Assembly (NCBI RefSeq): GCF_036588685.1
Contig: NC_086378.1
Span: 77,455,127-77,519,126 of the forward strand
Source of the DNA: Mytilus trossulus
Taxonomy: Eukaryota > Mollusca > Bivalvia > Mytilida > Mytilidae
Length of the DNA stretch: 64,000 nt
Reading direction: 5' to 3'
Part shown: in pieces, positions 44,663 through 57,159 of the stretch
Position numbering within the stretch: the stretch's first letter is position 1
Layout of the letters: every line of letters begins with the position of its first letter
Notes under the pieces: model-generated
Databases searched by the model: none
What the model was told of the DNA's origin: nothing
What the model saw: the letters and a program-made list of their open reading frames with translations, nothing else
Program-made: the position numbers and the translations under genes

Positions 44663-45135
44663 TAATAAAATTAACGGTATCAATTTTCTTGCACCAGATG
44701 CGCATTTCGACAATACATTTCTCTTCAGTGATGCTCATGGTCAAAATATTTGAAATCCAAAGCTTGCATGAAAGAGGAAGAGCTATAATCCAAAAGTTCC
44801 AAAAAGTATAGCCAATTTCGTGAAAAGAAATCAGAGCTTTGCATGAGGGAGATACATTCCTTAATTTATAATAATTTCTATTATTTTGAAACAGCAAATT
44901 TAAATAACACACACAATCCGTATTTTCATGCCAGTACAGAAGTACTAGCTTCTGGGTTGGAGATACCCTAGGGGACTAATAGTCCACCAGCAGAGGCATC
45001 GACTCAGTGGAAGTAATAAAATTAACGGTACGAATTTTCTTGCACCAGATGCGCATTTCGACAATACATGTCTCTTCTGTGATGCTCGTGGCCAAAATAT
45101 TTGAAATCCAAAGCTTACATGAAAGATGAAGAGCT
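44663..45135 (-). repeat. duplicated 115-bp repeat inserted in the Penelope-like N-terminal region
   Basis: ATTAACGGTA-CAATTTTCTTG through AGAGCTATAAT occurs at 44663-44785 and again at 45015-45140, about 355 bp apart. It separates the CETKSCKTC segment from the GIY-YIG segment. The pieces include a dispersed repeat (TTTGAAATCCAAAGCTT-CATGAAAGA) also recalled by the 48990 and 50040 fragments. Confidence 0.6.
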
Positions 45136-45544
45136 ATAATACAAAGTAAAATAGGACTTCTTGGTCAAATTGCTAGTGAATTCAGCATCTGTAATTAAAA
45201 TTGCACAAGTTTTGCAGCTTTTGGTCTCGCATTTCGAAATGCGACAGTGTTGTACTGTGTCATCAAAAACCAAAATGTCTTTAAGGAGAACTGAACATGG
45301 CTGTATAATGTGTAATATTGCTATTGTCACTAGGACGATAATCTGAATTAGTCATATTTGAGATATTTGTAATGTCTGGTGATGAGGGGACACCTGCCGT
45401 ATCAGACGACACCGTGTCCATGGTGACGTCTGTTTCGGACCTTTTTATACTGGGCGGCGTCCGAGCCAGTTTCCTGTTTGATCTTCGTAAATTCATGGAA
45501 TTGTAGTTTTGCTACTGGGCAGATGATGTCCTCGGGGACAAAAT

Positions 45545-46060
45545 GTCCACCAGCAGAGACATCGACATCGAAGAATAAACAACACGAACCCCATCAACAA
45601 CTAGGGGTGATCCCAGGTGCTCCGGAAGGGTAAGCAGATCCTGCTCCACACGTGGCACCCGTCGTGTTGCTTATGTGATATCAAACCCGGCAAATAGTCT
45701 AATTCTATAGGTCACATTCATGAAAGGGAAGGGAATTGTAGTTACGACGTAAGGAACATATCCGATATTATTTGTGAAACGGTTATTCGTAACGGTCATG
45801 ATGGCGTCCGTAAAATTTACGAAGGGATGATTTCATTAACTGCACCATTTGAAAGTTTTGATTTAATAGCTTGTTTGTGAGCAGCAACCCTCTATCAAGA
45901 AAATCATGATAGGAACTGCAAGCACGGAAATATCGTATCAATTGGGAGATATATACCCCGTATGCAGGTGCTGCTGGAATATTGCTACTTAGAAATGGAA
46001 AGTTCACAATTGGAAAGCTGAAATCATCTCTTTTGTCGTAATAGTCATGGTTCGTCAACT
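45545..46060 (-). pseudogene. 3' end of a second Penelope-like copy, head-to-tail upstream
   Basis: The minus frame 46058-45783 reads DKRDDFSFPIVNFPFLSSNI through IRYFRACSSYHDFLDRG, the same RT C-terminal segment as 36941-36700. Its 3' UTR (with TGCTCCGGAAGGGTAAGCAG in forward sense) stops at AAGAATAAACAACACGAACC, where the next copy's leader begins. This is a tandem arrangement, as Penelope-like elements often show. Confidence 0.85.
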
Positions 46061-47910
46061 TTGAATATTTGCTTAATTTACATATTTAAGTATTGCTATT
46101 TTTATTTTAATATTTGCATTTATATCAAAATTACAAAAAGGAGAGACATATCTCTGGGATAACAGCTTGTTTTGTCTTAAAATCAATTTTTTGGAGAATA
46201 GAAGACTGAATTTCATCAACAGTTTCTAATAGCTACAAAACATGTAATTTCAAGGTCAGTTGTCTGAGGTTAGTAACGTTTAACATAGTCTCAATAAATG
46301 CCTAGACACGTGCAATAAAAAAATTGTAATGCTTTCCTTGTTGGTATTTAATATCAACCTCAGTGCCCGTCAATATATCAATGATTAGTCTTTATTTGGG
46401 ACAAAATATAAAAAAGAAGATGTGGTATGATTGCCAATGAGACAACTATCCACAAAAGACCAAAATGACACAAACATTAACAACTATAGGTCACCGTACG
46501 GCCTTCAATAATGAGCAATTCCTTGTTAGACAAAAGTCTTGGTATAGAAGAGAACTGATGATCTTCGGCAATTTTCTATTTTTAACTCCTTGTCAATTAT
46601 ATAGTTGATACACTATATTTATATGAAACTTGCAATAAGTCGCTCTTAGAAACTGGACATTTCTACATGCATATGCTCTTTTTATATACATACATTCTCT
46701 TGAATTTTAAAGGTTACCTGTACCTACATTTTACACATGAATTGCTTGAATTTTAAAGGTTCCATGTACCTACATATACACATGAACGGCTTTCATCTGT
46801 GCAAGTAATGAAATATGCATCCTAAATGAATCTTATTTAGTTCATGCATTGTATGATTTGAAATTAGCTTACTGAATTCCCCATTGTTGATGTTCTTCCT
46901 TTGATTCTCTCAATACATCTAATCAACAACAAGAAGTCTTTTCTTAGATTCTGAATCAGGATAAGTCTAGTAGACTTCAGCCTTATTGTGAAACATCCGT
47001 TTTCTTGGCGGTTTCGAGTTAAATGTCATTTTAATTTGTATTCTAATTTCATATTTTTTGGTGCCTTATGATGTTGTCAAAGAAGTGAGAAGTCTACTTA
47101 CAACATGTAGCTGTGCAGTAGAGGGCACCGTTCATAATGGTTGATTTGTAACATTACATTACCATTGACTTTCCTAATAAGATAAACAAATTATACATCT
47201 TTAGGTTCAGGCCATTATACCACAGCAAGATCAGTTGACCGAAACTTCATTTCAGTCATGAACGGCTTTAATTGCATAAAGCTCTAAATCGAAATAACTA
47301 TAGATTAAGTTGGAATGATCCTTCTCAATGTATTGATTCCTTTAGTTTATGAAATAAAATTTAAAAAGAATACTCAGTATTTCATTTTATACATACATAC
47401 AGTATATGTAAGGGTTGCATTAAGTTACAGTTTTAAGCAGCTAACAATCAGCTATTCTGTTATCTTGGATAATATTTTTATGTATAGTGAGGAGGATCCA
47501 TCCAAATATAAGGTGAACATTTTACAGTGATGATTTTTATAAAGATTTTTTAAAACAACAACTTTGAGTGGAGTACTCCCTGTCATAATCAGCAAATGTA
47601 TAAATATACAATTCAGCTATTTCTCAACATCAACATACTACACTTCTGTTGAAATTCCCATAAAACGATGTGTGCAGCAGTAATAAAACAAACTAAACTT
47701 GGAAAATCCGAGTTATCTGCTGTTTATGACCCCTCTATTTCTTTCTTTTGAAATTGAGACAACAAATGCAAAGTGGAGTAGCAGCACAACAATGTTGAAA
47801 TCTGATCTAACAGTGGTTTATATTGAAACAAAAATATCTTAACTTGAACCATAACTTTATATATATCCATAAACCAAATTTACCTAGAAATTGAAAGTTC
47901 TGTTAAAGTC
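46061..47910. other. gene-free interval
   Basis: Contains the repeat at 46415-46515 and a roughly 55-bp near-duplication at 46700-46800 (TTGAATTTTAAAGGTT…TGTACCTACAT twice). No coding exon is supported. Confidence 0.5.
46415..46515 (+). repeat. dispersed mussel-type repeat
   Basis: GATGTGGTATGATTGCCAAT, GAGACAACTATCCACAAAAG, then AACTATAGGTCACCGTACGG and CCTTCAATA. Short reverse-oriented relatives occur near 24340 and 11170. Probably SINE-like. Confidence 0.6.
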
Positions 47911-47914
47911 TTAT

Positions 47915-48500
47915 GTAGACGAAACGCATATTGGCGTATTACATTATAATCCTGGTACCTTTGATGTATATTTACAACATTGGGTCGATGCCACTGTCGG
48001 TGCATGTTTCGTCCCCGAGGGTTTCACCAGCCCAGTATAGTCAGCACTTCGATGTTGACATGAATATCAATTATATGGTCATTCTAATAAATTTCCTGTC
48101 AACAAAAATAAGATTTTTTCGTAAACTAAGGATTTTTCTTATTCCAGGCGTCGATAACCATAACCGTATTTGGTCATTCTTATAAATTTCCTGTCAACAA
48201 AAATAAGAATTTTTCGTAAACTAAGGATTTTTCTTATCCCAGGAAACCGTATTTGGCACAACTTTTTTGGAATTTTGGGTTCACAATGCTCTTTGAACAA
48301 CGTTGTACTTGTTTGACTTTATTTATATTTTGATCGGAGCGTCACTGATGAGTCTGGCGTATTTGAAAATTATAATCCTGGTACCTTTGATATATAATTA
48401 TATATATAAACAACATAGGGAACCACAGCTAATCAGAAAACTATTACCTGTACCAAGTCAGGAATATGACAGTTGTTATCCATTCGTTTGATGTGTTTGG
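47915..48500 (+). repeat. dispersed repeat cluster with a 94-bp tandem duplication
   Basis: Contains TATGTAGACGAAACGCATAT and TATAATCCTGGTACCTTTGA (also at 48365, 49005 inverted and 50125). Between 48078 and 48242 the block starting GGTCATTCT and running through CTGTCAACAAAAATAAGA is duplicated with a 94-bp period. Confidence 0.65.
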
Positions 48501-49597
48501 ACTTTTGATTTTGCCTTTTGATTTTTGATTTTCCTTTTTGAATTTTCCTCTGAGTTCAGTATTTTTGTGTTTTTACCTTTAAAAGTATACCGTAGTAATA
48601 AATTGAGTCACTGATGTATTATAAATGGACAGACTCATATTGACACCCACAGCTAACAGTTTATATCTGTCGTCGTTCAAAAACACACGTTTCCGATCAC
48701 GTGAAGTTGAGCCTCTGTTATTGTCATTTGATTTCGCCCCTCTTTTGTAAACAAATGTAAATATGTAGTTGACAATTTTATGCAACCATTTTCTGGATTT
48801 TTTTTCTATACTACCACACTGATGGATTGTTAACACAACCCAAATAAGACCCTTTGATAGAAAAATCAAAAACTTGTACATTTTTAATGTAAAATAAGAT
48901 TTTATTAAATAAATACTAACCATTATAAATTCTGAGTAATATCCAGAATGTAACGCAAAGTGGAAGAATCTGAACCAAAAGATACAGGAGGGAAATAGTT
49001 ATCAAAGGTACCAGGATTATAATTTAGTACGCCATACGCGCGTTTCGTCTACATGAGACTCATCAGTGACGCTCAAATCAAAATATTTATAAAGCCAAAC
49101 AAGTACAAAGTTTAAGAGCATTGAGGATCCAAAATTCCAAAACGTTGTGCCAAATACGGCTACGGTAATCTATGCCTGGCATAATAAATCCTTAGTTTTT
49201 CGAAAAAAATCAAAGTTTTGTAAACAGGAAAACAACTCTTTGTGAAGAAACTAAAGGTCTAAAACCATACACACTAGGAGCTTGAGAAGATAAATTTCAG
49301 ATAGTGAGAAGTAAATTATATAAACGTCCTCTAGAGAAGCGTGATCTAATTGAAGTTTAACAGATCCAAGTTGAGCATGGTTTTAGTAGACAAATCTTTA
49401 ATCTTGCTTTCCTTTGTGAATAAGAATGAATAACCTGGAACTTGAGGGATACACAGACTTCAGAGTTCTCTGAAGGTATAAACGTAAGGGTGGGGCCGAG
49501 AACTTTAGAACTTAAATCGGGAAGGGTCGGAATCACTATTGGATCTAAACCTCAGCCCTGTATTCCGTTATTGGCTTAAAAAAAAGGATCATTAAAA

Positions 49598-49830
49598 AGA
49601 GGGGCCAAATATACCAGAGGGACAGTCAAACTCATAGATTGAAAATGAACTGACAAAGCCATGGCTAAAAAAAAAAAGACAAACAGGCAAATGATTATAG
49701 TACACAAGACAAACAGACAAATGATAATAGTACACAAGACAAACAGACAAATAATAATAGTACACAAGACAAACCATAGAAAACTTAAGACTAAGCAACA
49801 TGAACCCCACCAAAAAACTGGGGGTGATCT
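49598..49830 (-). repeat. Penelope-like 3' UTR fragment with 30-bp tandem repeat
   Basis: AGAGGGACAGTCAAACTCAT and CCCCACCAAAAA-CTGGGGGTGA match the 36270-36425 UTR. Inside, the 30-bp unit ACAAACAGACAAATGATAAT-AGTACACAAG is repeated three times (49679-49769); the full-length copy has only one related unit. Confidence 0.8.
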
Positions 49831-51084
49831 AAGAGAGAGAGAGAGACCTTAAAGAGAGTAACAGAAGGCTTATTCCTATTAAAACGAAGGCGGTGATCGG
49901 CAGTGAAGAAACGAACGAACATCACTTCTACCAGAGGCCAAGGCAAGACAATATTTTTTATAATAATGACTTGATTTCAACCATTTTAGGTTCAAAAGGA
50001 TGAAATTTTAAAACCGATATAACTCAATGCTCTTCAACTTTGTATTTGTTTGGAATTTTAACTGTTTTGATCTGAGCGTCACTGATGAGTCTTATGTAGA
50101 CGAAACGCGCGTCTGGCGTATTAAATTATAATCCTGGTACCTTTGATAACTATAACTGCAAACAAATTCCAAGATATATAAGGTATTATATATAAAAAAA
50201 AATCTTCCGTCTTGGGCGTTCATGTTAGAGGGAGAAAAATATTTCTCTTTAAAAAGGTGGATCAGGAAGTCTACTAGTTGCTGTACATAGATTTGGAAAA
50301 AGGAGATAAAAACAAAAACTTAATTCCAAGGGAATGTCCCTAAGCAAATGGCAAAATTAAAAGCTTAGGCACATAAAACGAACGGATAACAACTGTCATA
50401 TTCCTGTCTTGATACACGCATTTTCTCGTATGGAAAATAGTAGATTAAACCTGGTTTTATGGAAAAGATAAATGTCCTTTTCACTACACCAACTACCGAA
50501 CTACCAAAGATTGTCCACTTGACATCATGTACGATGTCAATGGATTCCCTTATTAGTGTTGTCTGGCTGAGCATTTACAAAAAAAAATCATCTACTAGTA
50601 TGAAGCTATCCATGAGAGAAGCAACGCGAAGAACAGAAAGAAACAGGAACAGAAGGTTGCGAAACATTCTGAGCCCTGAACTCGATTATCACAATCATCC
50701 TGTTTATTAAACTTGGTCCACTGATAAATGATTTCTCATCCCTGTCCTTCAAGTCACGTTTATGATTATGATCTGGCGGGTGTGAAATCACTGCAGAGCT
50801 AGACTTTTTGGCGGTTGAAATAGACCGACAACAGTCGTCCAGAATCCTCTTGACGCATCTTAAGTGGGACGAGAGTCATGAACTGATGTCCGACAGAAAA
50901 GGTAGACAGAATAGCAGGTACAAAAACAACACTTGTAGAAGAAACTGTTAAACAAGTAGTAGGAGCTTACAGACTACAAGTAACAATGTTAGGACCACTG
51001 GTCCACAATAAAGCCAGAAACCTTTTTGATTGACCAGGAAAAGTTGAATAAGGATATATCAGGGGACAAGGTCTTAATCAAGAC

Positions 51085-51432
51085 ATTTCACGAGTTGGTT
51101 GACCGTTATGTAATAACCGTTTCACAAATGATATCGAATATGTTCCCTTCGTCGTAACTACAATCCCCTTCCCTTTCATGAATGTGACCTACCGAATTAG
51201 ACTATTTACCGGATTTGATATCACATAAGCAACACGACGGGTGGATCTGCTTACCCTTCCGGAGCACTTAAGATCACTCCTAGTTTTTGGTGGGTTCGTG
51301 TTGTTTATTCTTTGGTTTTATATGTTGTGTCATGTGTACTATTGTTTGTCTGTTTGTCTTTTTCATTTTTAGTCATGGCGTTGTCAGTTTGTTTTAGATT
51401 GAATAGTCTGACTGTCCCTTTGGTATCTTTCA
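51085..51432 (+). pseudogene. Penelope-like 3' end, opposite orientation
   Basis: GGTTGACCGTTATGTAATAA through CCCTTTCATGAATGTGACCT and GCTTACCCTTCCGGAGCACT is the reverse complement of 36580-36420, and the UTR continues to GACTGTCCCTTTGG. Inserted in the ruined DIRS copy. Confidence 0.85.
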
Positions 51433-52284
51433 TAACTAGCCGATGCAAGTAGAGTAAACCCTCAGTATTAGCTCAGCTTAGAACCAGGTAAGCTTTAACC
51501 AATAAAGAAGCCCGGGAAGATGAATCATACCCAGTGGTGTCAACTGGCCTGGAAACTGTAACATTGATAATGGTAGATACCTCCATCATAACCGACATAA
51601 CCTGTATTAAGGGTATTGGCAAATGTTTTCCTGCCTTTTTTTTAGTTGTCATATCGGTCCTGTCTTTTTTTAATTAGTTTACCATGACGTTTTTACATAA
51701 ATTATCATGCTGCCTTCTTTTACTCTAATGTCTCCCATCCTGCCTTTTTTCAAATTTCATCCTAGGATGTATAAAGGCATGATTATATGGGCACATGTCA
51801 TCCCTTGTTTTTCATTTAAATTAAACTGATATTTAGGGATACCTCCTGTCAGATTTACGTACATGTATCTACTCAGAATTTATGATAAGGCATTTATTGA
51901 TACATTGTATAACAGTGGAGAATTGTTTAGCATCACATGTAGTTGATTATAGTGAACCATCATTTTGAATAATTTTTATGGGAGATACCACAATGAAGTG
52001 AATGTTTTGACCTATTAAACAAGGATTACTTGACAATCCATGGAGATTTTTCTTAATGTCAGATTAATTAGCAATATTAACCTTGATTACATGTAATTTG
52101 TGTTTTTTGCTGTGCATGTACTTATTTTGTGTCATTGATTGATACCCCATATCACTTGTTTTACTATTACCCTGTTTATAGGATCATGCCCTATGTGCCT
52201 TGGTGATAATGCACTGAACATGATAAATCAATTATATATAATTGACACTCAACAGGATTTTAAATAATCAAAAATCTGCCAAAG

Positions 52285-52712
52285 TTCATGGATGCTCCAC
52301 TCGCACTATCATTTTCCATGTTTAATGGACCGTTAAACTGGGTAAAAAATTTAATTTGGCAACATAATTAGAAAGATCATACTATAGGGAACATGTGAAC
52401 TAAGTTTCAAGTTGATTGGACTTCAACTTCATCAAAAACTACCTTGACCAAAAACTTGCACTTCAGTTTTCTATGTTAAGTGGACCGTAAAATTGGGGTC
52501 TGAAGTCTTAAACAGCTTTAAAATTAGAAAGATCATATCATAAGCAACATGCGTACTACTAGGAAGTTTCAAGTCGATTGAACTTCAGCTTCATCAAAAA
52601 CTATCTTGACCAAAAACGTTAACCTGAAGCGGGACAGACAAAGAACAAACGAACAGATGCACAGACCAGAAAACATAATGCCCCTCTACTATCGTAGGTT
52701 GGGCATAAAAAT
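52285..52712 (+). mobile_element. pearl-like element, two core units
   Basis: Two tandem units of about 156 bp start TTTTCCATGTTTAATGGACC (52312) and TTTTCTATGTTAAGTGGACC (52467). The right end has CCTGAAGCGGGACAGAC and a terminal hairpin-like ATGCCCCTCTACTATCGTAG…TTGGGCAT. Related to 8040-8290. Confidence 0.7.
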
Positions 52713-54138
52713 ATTGATGTCATGGACTCACAAGTCAGATGGGTTACACTGAATTATGAATAATGATGATTTATAAATATAAGAAATGGAACACAAGCAG
52801 TCTGAACGACAATTTATTATTTTTTTTCTACAAACATTAATATATTTCACAACAAAAAGCACCTTTTCTTTGAAATATTATTCTATGTACAAATCTTGCC
52901 CTTCATAACTTTTCCATGTTACACATTCATTCAAAAATCAGGAATGTTCAAATAAGTATTCATGGTAAAAGATTCAACCTCTTCACTCTTAGCTTATCTA
53001 TTTCACAAACAATCTATAAAAATCAATCATTCTTTCTTCCATCAGATCAATATTTTTGTCATATACTATATGAAATACTTTCAATCCATTTCACAACAAA
53101 ATATACCTCCATCTGACAACATTAAAACGAATCTCTTGTTAGGCTGATAAATGATTATTACAAGTAATTGATCATTAAAAAAAAGAGTGTATGAATTGGA
53201 TTGTCTTCACATTGATATTTCTACAAAATTGACTTATGAATAAAAACTAAAAAAAAGTTTCAGAAAAATATATAATCAAACTGAATGTCATAAACTCCAC
53301 ACTAGCCATAACTGAAAATCAAAGTGCTTGTTAGCACTGAGCAGTAAAGATTGCTTCAATTTATCAGTGGAAAGTAAATTAATTATTGCATTGGTTGTAG
53401 TTGATTTAACAGCAATTCTAGACAAAGGAAGATAACGCCAATTTTTTAAAGATGATGTAAACAATGAGATCATTCTATTTTTTAGATCAGATATTAGACT
53501 CCTACACCTTGTAAAAGTTATGGAATTTTCTTGACATGTGTAACAATATTTTGTGTGTTGAATCTCTGAGCATATATTACATCCATTAATTTCATGAAAT
53601 GTTCGTGGATAGGATGTATAGAATGATTTGATCTAAACATTATATTTTGTGTATCAATGAATGTATTGATAAGCCTTGGAACATTTAGATATCTAGTCAG
53701 TCCAATAATGTTTTGATTGCATTCATGCAATCTTTACCTAAAAACTTGTCTGATACTTAATACCATAAAAGGGGTGTGTTCACAATGTACAAGAAAAAGA
53801 TGTTTTGTGTATAAGCGTTTCATTGGTCCGATCTTTCTAAGCCAAATTATTTATATAAAGACAATCGGTCCGATATTTGTAATCCAAATTATTTATTTTA
53901 AGACAATCAGCAGATTTTAGTGCTTCCAATATAACAGATTGATACTTTTACATAATTAAAATGTAAAGAAATTAAATAAAAGTTTGGTCAAATCATTTCT
54001 TTACTTTACCTACTCCATTGAGTTGAGGTGCATCTAGGCTATGTAACACAGCCTTTACAAAGTGAACATTATTTATAATTTAATTGTACAACATACAATG
54101 GTACACAATACTACATATTTAACTCCATTTTTTCCCTT
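52713..54138. other. gene-free AT-rich interval
   Basis: Short minus frames at 53288-53473 and 53518-53730 have no splice context or known motif. Possibly 3' UTR of the minus-strand gene ending at 55566; I cannot show it. A CCGAT…ATTTATATAAAGACAATCGGT repeat pair near 53828-53905 is the only local structure. Confidence 0.4.
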
Positions 54139-54142
54139 TTAA

Positions 54143-54729
54143 GGTGGTATGGGAGTCTAAAATAAAAATGATAGAATTTTCTCATACTTTGCCAAAACAT
54201 AGTATCTATTGATATATGTTAAAAAATATAATAAAAATGATAGGTCATCGTGCATTTCCTCAAGCTACAGGTCGTGACAAAATGACATATTTTGTATGGA
54301 TTATACAGGAAAAAACACCATTTTGTGATTAGAAACTAAACAAAATGATAGAATTGTTAAATACTGAAGGAAAAGATTGCTTTCAATCAATGCTTTGAGA
54401 ATATCAAAAGAAAAGATAGGGTCACCGTATGTTTTTTCTGGCTAAAATTCAAAATAGGAAAATTCCATACATATCCTTCAGAAAATGCAGTTTTAGAGTT
54501 ACCTCCCCTTAAAATGCTAATTTGATTTTTTTCTAAAATAACCAAAAATAATCAGCATTTGCAAAAATATTAATATTCATAAGTTATATTCTTATAAATT
54601 GGTTCTTTTAAATGAAAATTCACATTAAATATCTGCATTCCTGCATCAAATTTTGCCAACTTAATAAAAAATCTGGACCTTTGGTTCTCTGTTTTTTTTA
54701 CAATCCATGATGGAGGAAGACATACCACC
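54143..54729. mobile_element. 587-bp TTAA-flanked non-autonomous element
   Basis: Starts GGTGGTATGGGAGTC and ends GACATACCACC, flanked by TTAA (54139-54142 and 54730-54733). The terminal inverted repeat is about 12 bp, extended weakly. No transposase. Confidence 0.75.
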
Positions 54730-55565
54730 TTAAATTAAATCCAAACTGTGCATTACAAGTTGTCATTTCTTTTACATCACTGTGAAAACTTTAATTTGAT
54801 TCACAAGGAGGAGATCATTTATTTGATTTCAATCTGTCAATTCAATAACAACTAAAATCCTCAACAAATCGAGGGAGTTCTTTTTTTCCAAATTTTACTT
54901 ATTTTCTGACATTATTACTGCTTTTTTCATAAATTGATCTTGAAGTATTACTGCAAAGTTAAAAACAATTCATTTTATTTATATACTTTTGTTTAGATTT
55001 GTTATTTGTAATTTTGGATTAACTGGAATGCTTAAAATAACAGAAATGTATATTTAATTGGAATTAAAACTATAATGTTTTCCAAGCCAGAACACCATGT
55101 AGTTCTGCACAACACATGTAGATCAGCTACAGCACACTAATAAATGACATCACTCTTCCACTCCAAAATACAATATATAAATACATAGGATTCCATTCAC
55201 ATTCTAAGTACATGTCAATATGACAAAGTTTTACAAAAACTACTATAAAAACCATAACCAATTATACAATACTGTCTACCCATAGTCCAATCAATTATAC
55301 AATACTGTCTACTTAGTCAAAGCCAATTATACAAAACTTTCTATTAAGTCAATGCCATTCAGATTTTTCACTTGAGCAATAAGTTGAGATAACAAAATTT
55401 CAGTTGTCTTTGCTACAACTGAAAACAAATCTTCCCATTCTTGTCACATTAATCAAATCTTATAACACAATTTATGCAAATTATACTTAAAACAGTTTTT
55501 TGATTAACACCCTCATACTTTTGTGAAAAAGGATTGTATCAAAAGAGGGGTTTGAAAAAAAATAG

Positions 55566-55680
55566 CTACCATGGTGCATTAAGATAATTTTCCTTGTTTT
55601 TTTCTAAAATATCATTCGTCTCAACTCGGCTGATTCCATTTAACCTCATCCGTAATACATAGGTTTCACTCACTGATCTC
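55566..55680 (-). CDS. probable C-terminal exon of an unrecognised gene
   Basis: The acceptor TCCTTTACAG lies at 55681-55690 (minus sense), then 115 nt to TAG (forward CTA 55566-55568). With one base completing the first codon, the peptide is RSVSETYVLRMRLNGISRVE then TNDILEKNKENYLNAPW, which looks like real protein: mixed charged/hydrophobic pattern and a defined C terminus. A possible preceding 38-nt exon lies at 55780-55817 (donor CG|GTATGTG), ending in the right phase with LPLSFYPSAVI. The gene is not identified. No earlier exons are seen with certainty. Confidence 0.45.
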
Positions 55681-55819
55681 CTGTAAAGGAGGGGAATGAA
55701 GTATTAAAAATATTAGCACTAGCAGTAAATCGTTCAGATTCCCATGAAGAAATTTAAGGCATAGACACATATCACATACCGTATTACGGCCGAGGGATAG
55801 AAGGAGAGTGGCAGATTCT

Positions 55820-57020
55820 ACCAAGGATTGCTGAATGCTAAAGTATTAGTAACAAGTAACAAAAGTGCATGTCAATGAACTCTCAAAAGTCTTCATACAC
55901 TGACAGACAGCAAATTAGGACAGGTGTCAATCTAATTAAGAAGCTTGTATTATTTTCTTCTAACAAAACTATAAATATTTAATTACAGATATACATTTTG
56001 TAACAGACATTCAAATTATGTACAATTAAATATCAACAACTCATAAAACAGATCAAAATTATCAATGAGATCAATATGACCTGTATCAAATCTGACACAA
56101 TATAAACAAAGAATAACTTAGAAAGCAAATCATTCTTAAGATTCAAGATTAATCATCTTTCAACATTTTTTAAAAAGAACAACTACCAGTACAAATAATC
56201 AATAAGAAAATCTTCATACACATTAAACAATCAAAGAGCTGAATAGCTCTGAGGGGAAAGACGGCCCTTGTTTCTTTTTAATTATGTTTTTGGAAAGGGG
56301 GGGGGGGTATCTTTTGATAGTTTTCATATGAAGAATGAAAAAGAGAATAGCTAGAACATGTAGAAAGGTTGACAATATTGAAATCAATTGTTGTTTATGT
56401 AATTTCATTTCCTTAGTTTGGGATTCAATTTGGACCAATGGAAGAGATCTGCATCTTCTAAATATAAACATTTGATTAAAGTTGATAGCTAATTATCTAA
56501 AACTCAACTGAATTCTCTCATTTTACACCAACTACAATATTTTTTGAAATCTTGATTGTGTACCACTGTACTGCAGGCTAGGGCCATTTTCATTTTTTTG
56601 TGACAGTACTCTTGGATTTTTAAGTTTTTTCTTTACAAAGTGTGGACTGAAAAATCTATTCAGTTTTAAATTCCATTGTTAAAGTTCCGAGTTACAACTC
56701 TCATCAGAGGGAATCAGGTACTAATAAAAAAAACAATATGAGTGATGTTAACTGTGTGAAGCTTGTTTCCAAATCTTAATTTTGAAATATTTGTAAAAAA
56801 TAAATATGTTAAAACTACAAAATGCAAATTTTTTTTAATTTTTTTTACCATATACAATGTTTATGTAGGTACACAAAAATTTAGTTTTAATAGAAGACTA
56901 CTAATCCAATGAAATGTCACATTTGAAGTGTTTAAATACATTAACTTTTATTTTAGTGGATAATTTCTCATCAATTGAGGTGCTCCTGAATTGGAGGAAG
57001 ATTCTCAGAATTTTTACAGA
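55820..57020. other. gene-free interval
   Basis: AT-rich. The minus frame at 56223-56471 has a hydrophobic stretch and a proline-rich run, but no ATG context, splice site or known motif that I trust. Confidence 0.4.
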
Positions 57021-57027
57021 AAAAAGT

Positions 57028-57152
57028 GGTCTCGCTAATTAGCAACAAGAAGAATTTTAGCGACAAGAAGCGACAAGAAGAATATTTTTTTCTTGTCGCT
57101 AAATAGTCTTCTTGACGCTTTTTGTCGCTTCTTGTCTCTAATTAGTGAGACC
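57028..57152. repeat. long hairpin of GACAAGAAG-type repeats
   Basis: GGTCTCGCTAATTAGCAACA on the left pairs with the right end CTCTAATTAGTGAGACC. Inside, GCGACAAGAAGCGACAAGAA faces CTTGTCGCTAAATAGTCTTC. Nearly the whole 125 bp folds back on itself; probably a tiny MITE. Confidence 0.75.
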
Positions 57153-57159
57153 CGAAAAA

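Larger units (their letters stand above)
36240..45530 (-). pseudogene. decayed Penelope-like retroelement with N-terminal GIY-YIG region (Naiad-type), split by a DIRS insertion
   Basis: Read on the minus strand from an ATG at about 45496: a basic N terminus (MNLRRSNRKLARTPPS), cysteine motifs (CETKSCKTC), then a GIY-YIG-like segment around 44540-44620 (GLECSLCGLVY, a stop, YVCETKGRLNKCMCGHRSD). A long linker follows (44543-43361), then the RT. The RT is found on the far side of the DIRS element (37703-36494), with PSLYWIPKLHK, IFVTFGGRVFQQTVGIP and RYIDDV. The RT lost part of the segment between VGIP and the YIDD box, and there are several frame breaks. The 3' UTR runs to about 36262. GIY-YIG before the RT, not after it, is the permuted order described for the Chlamys/Naiad group. 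Not functional. Confidence 0.82.
48895..51905 (-). pseudogene. ruined second DIRS copy
   Basis: TAAATTCTGAGTAATATCCA at 48925 matches the DIRS end region at 38033. On the minus strand, 50574-50480 reads ESIDIVHDVKWTIFG, matching STSIVYDAKWSIFSDW of the intact recombinase. Sequence near 50250-50290 matches 38945-38990, and CTCAGAATTTATGATAAGGC at 51870 is the far terminal repeat. The copy is heavily deleted (3 kb against 5.6 kb), has many stops, and carries inserts at 48990-49230, 49598-49830, 50040-50150 and 51085-51432. Confidence 0.8.
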
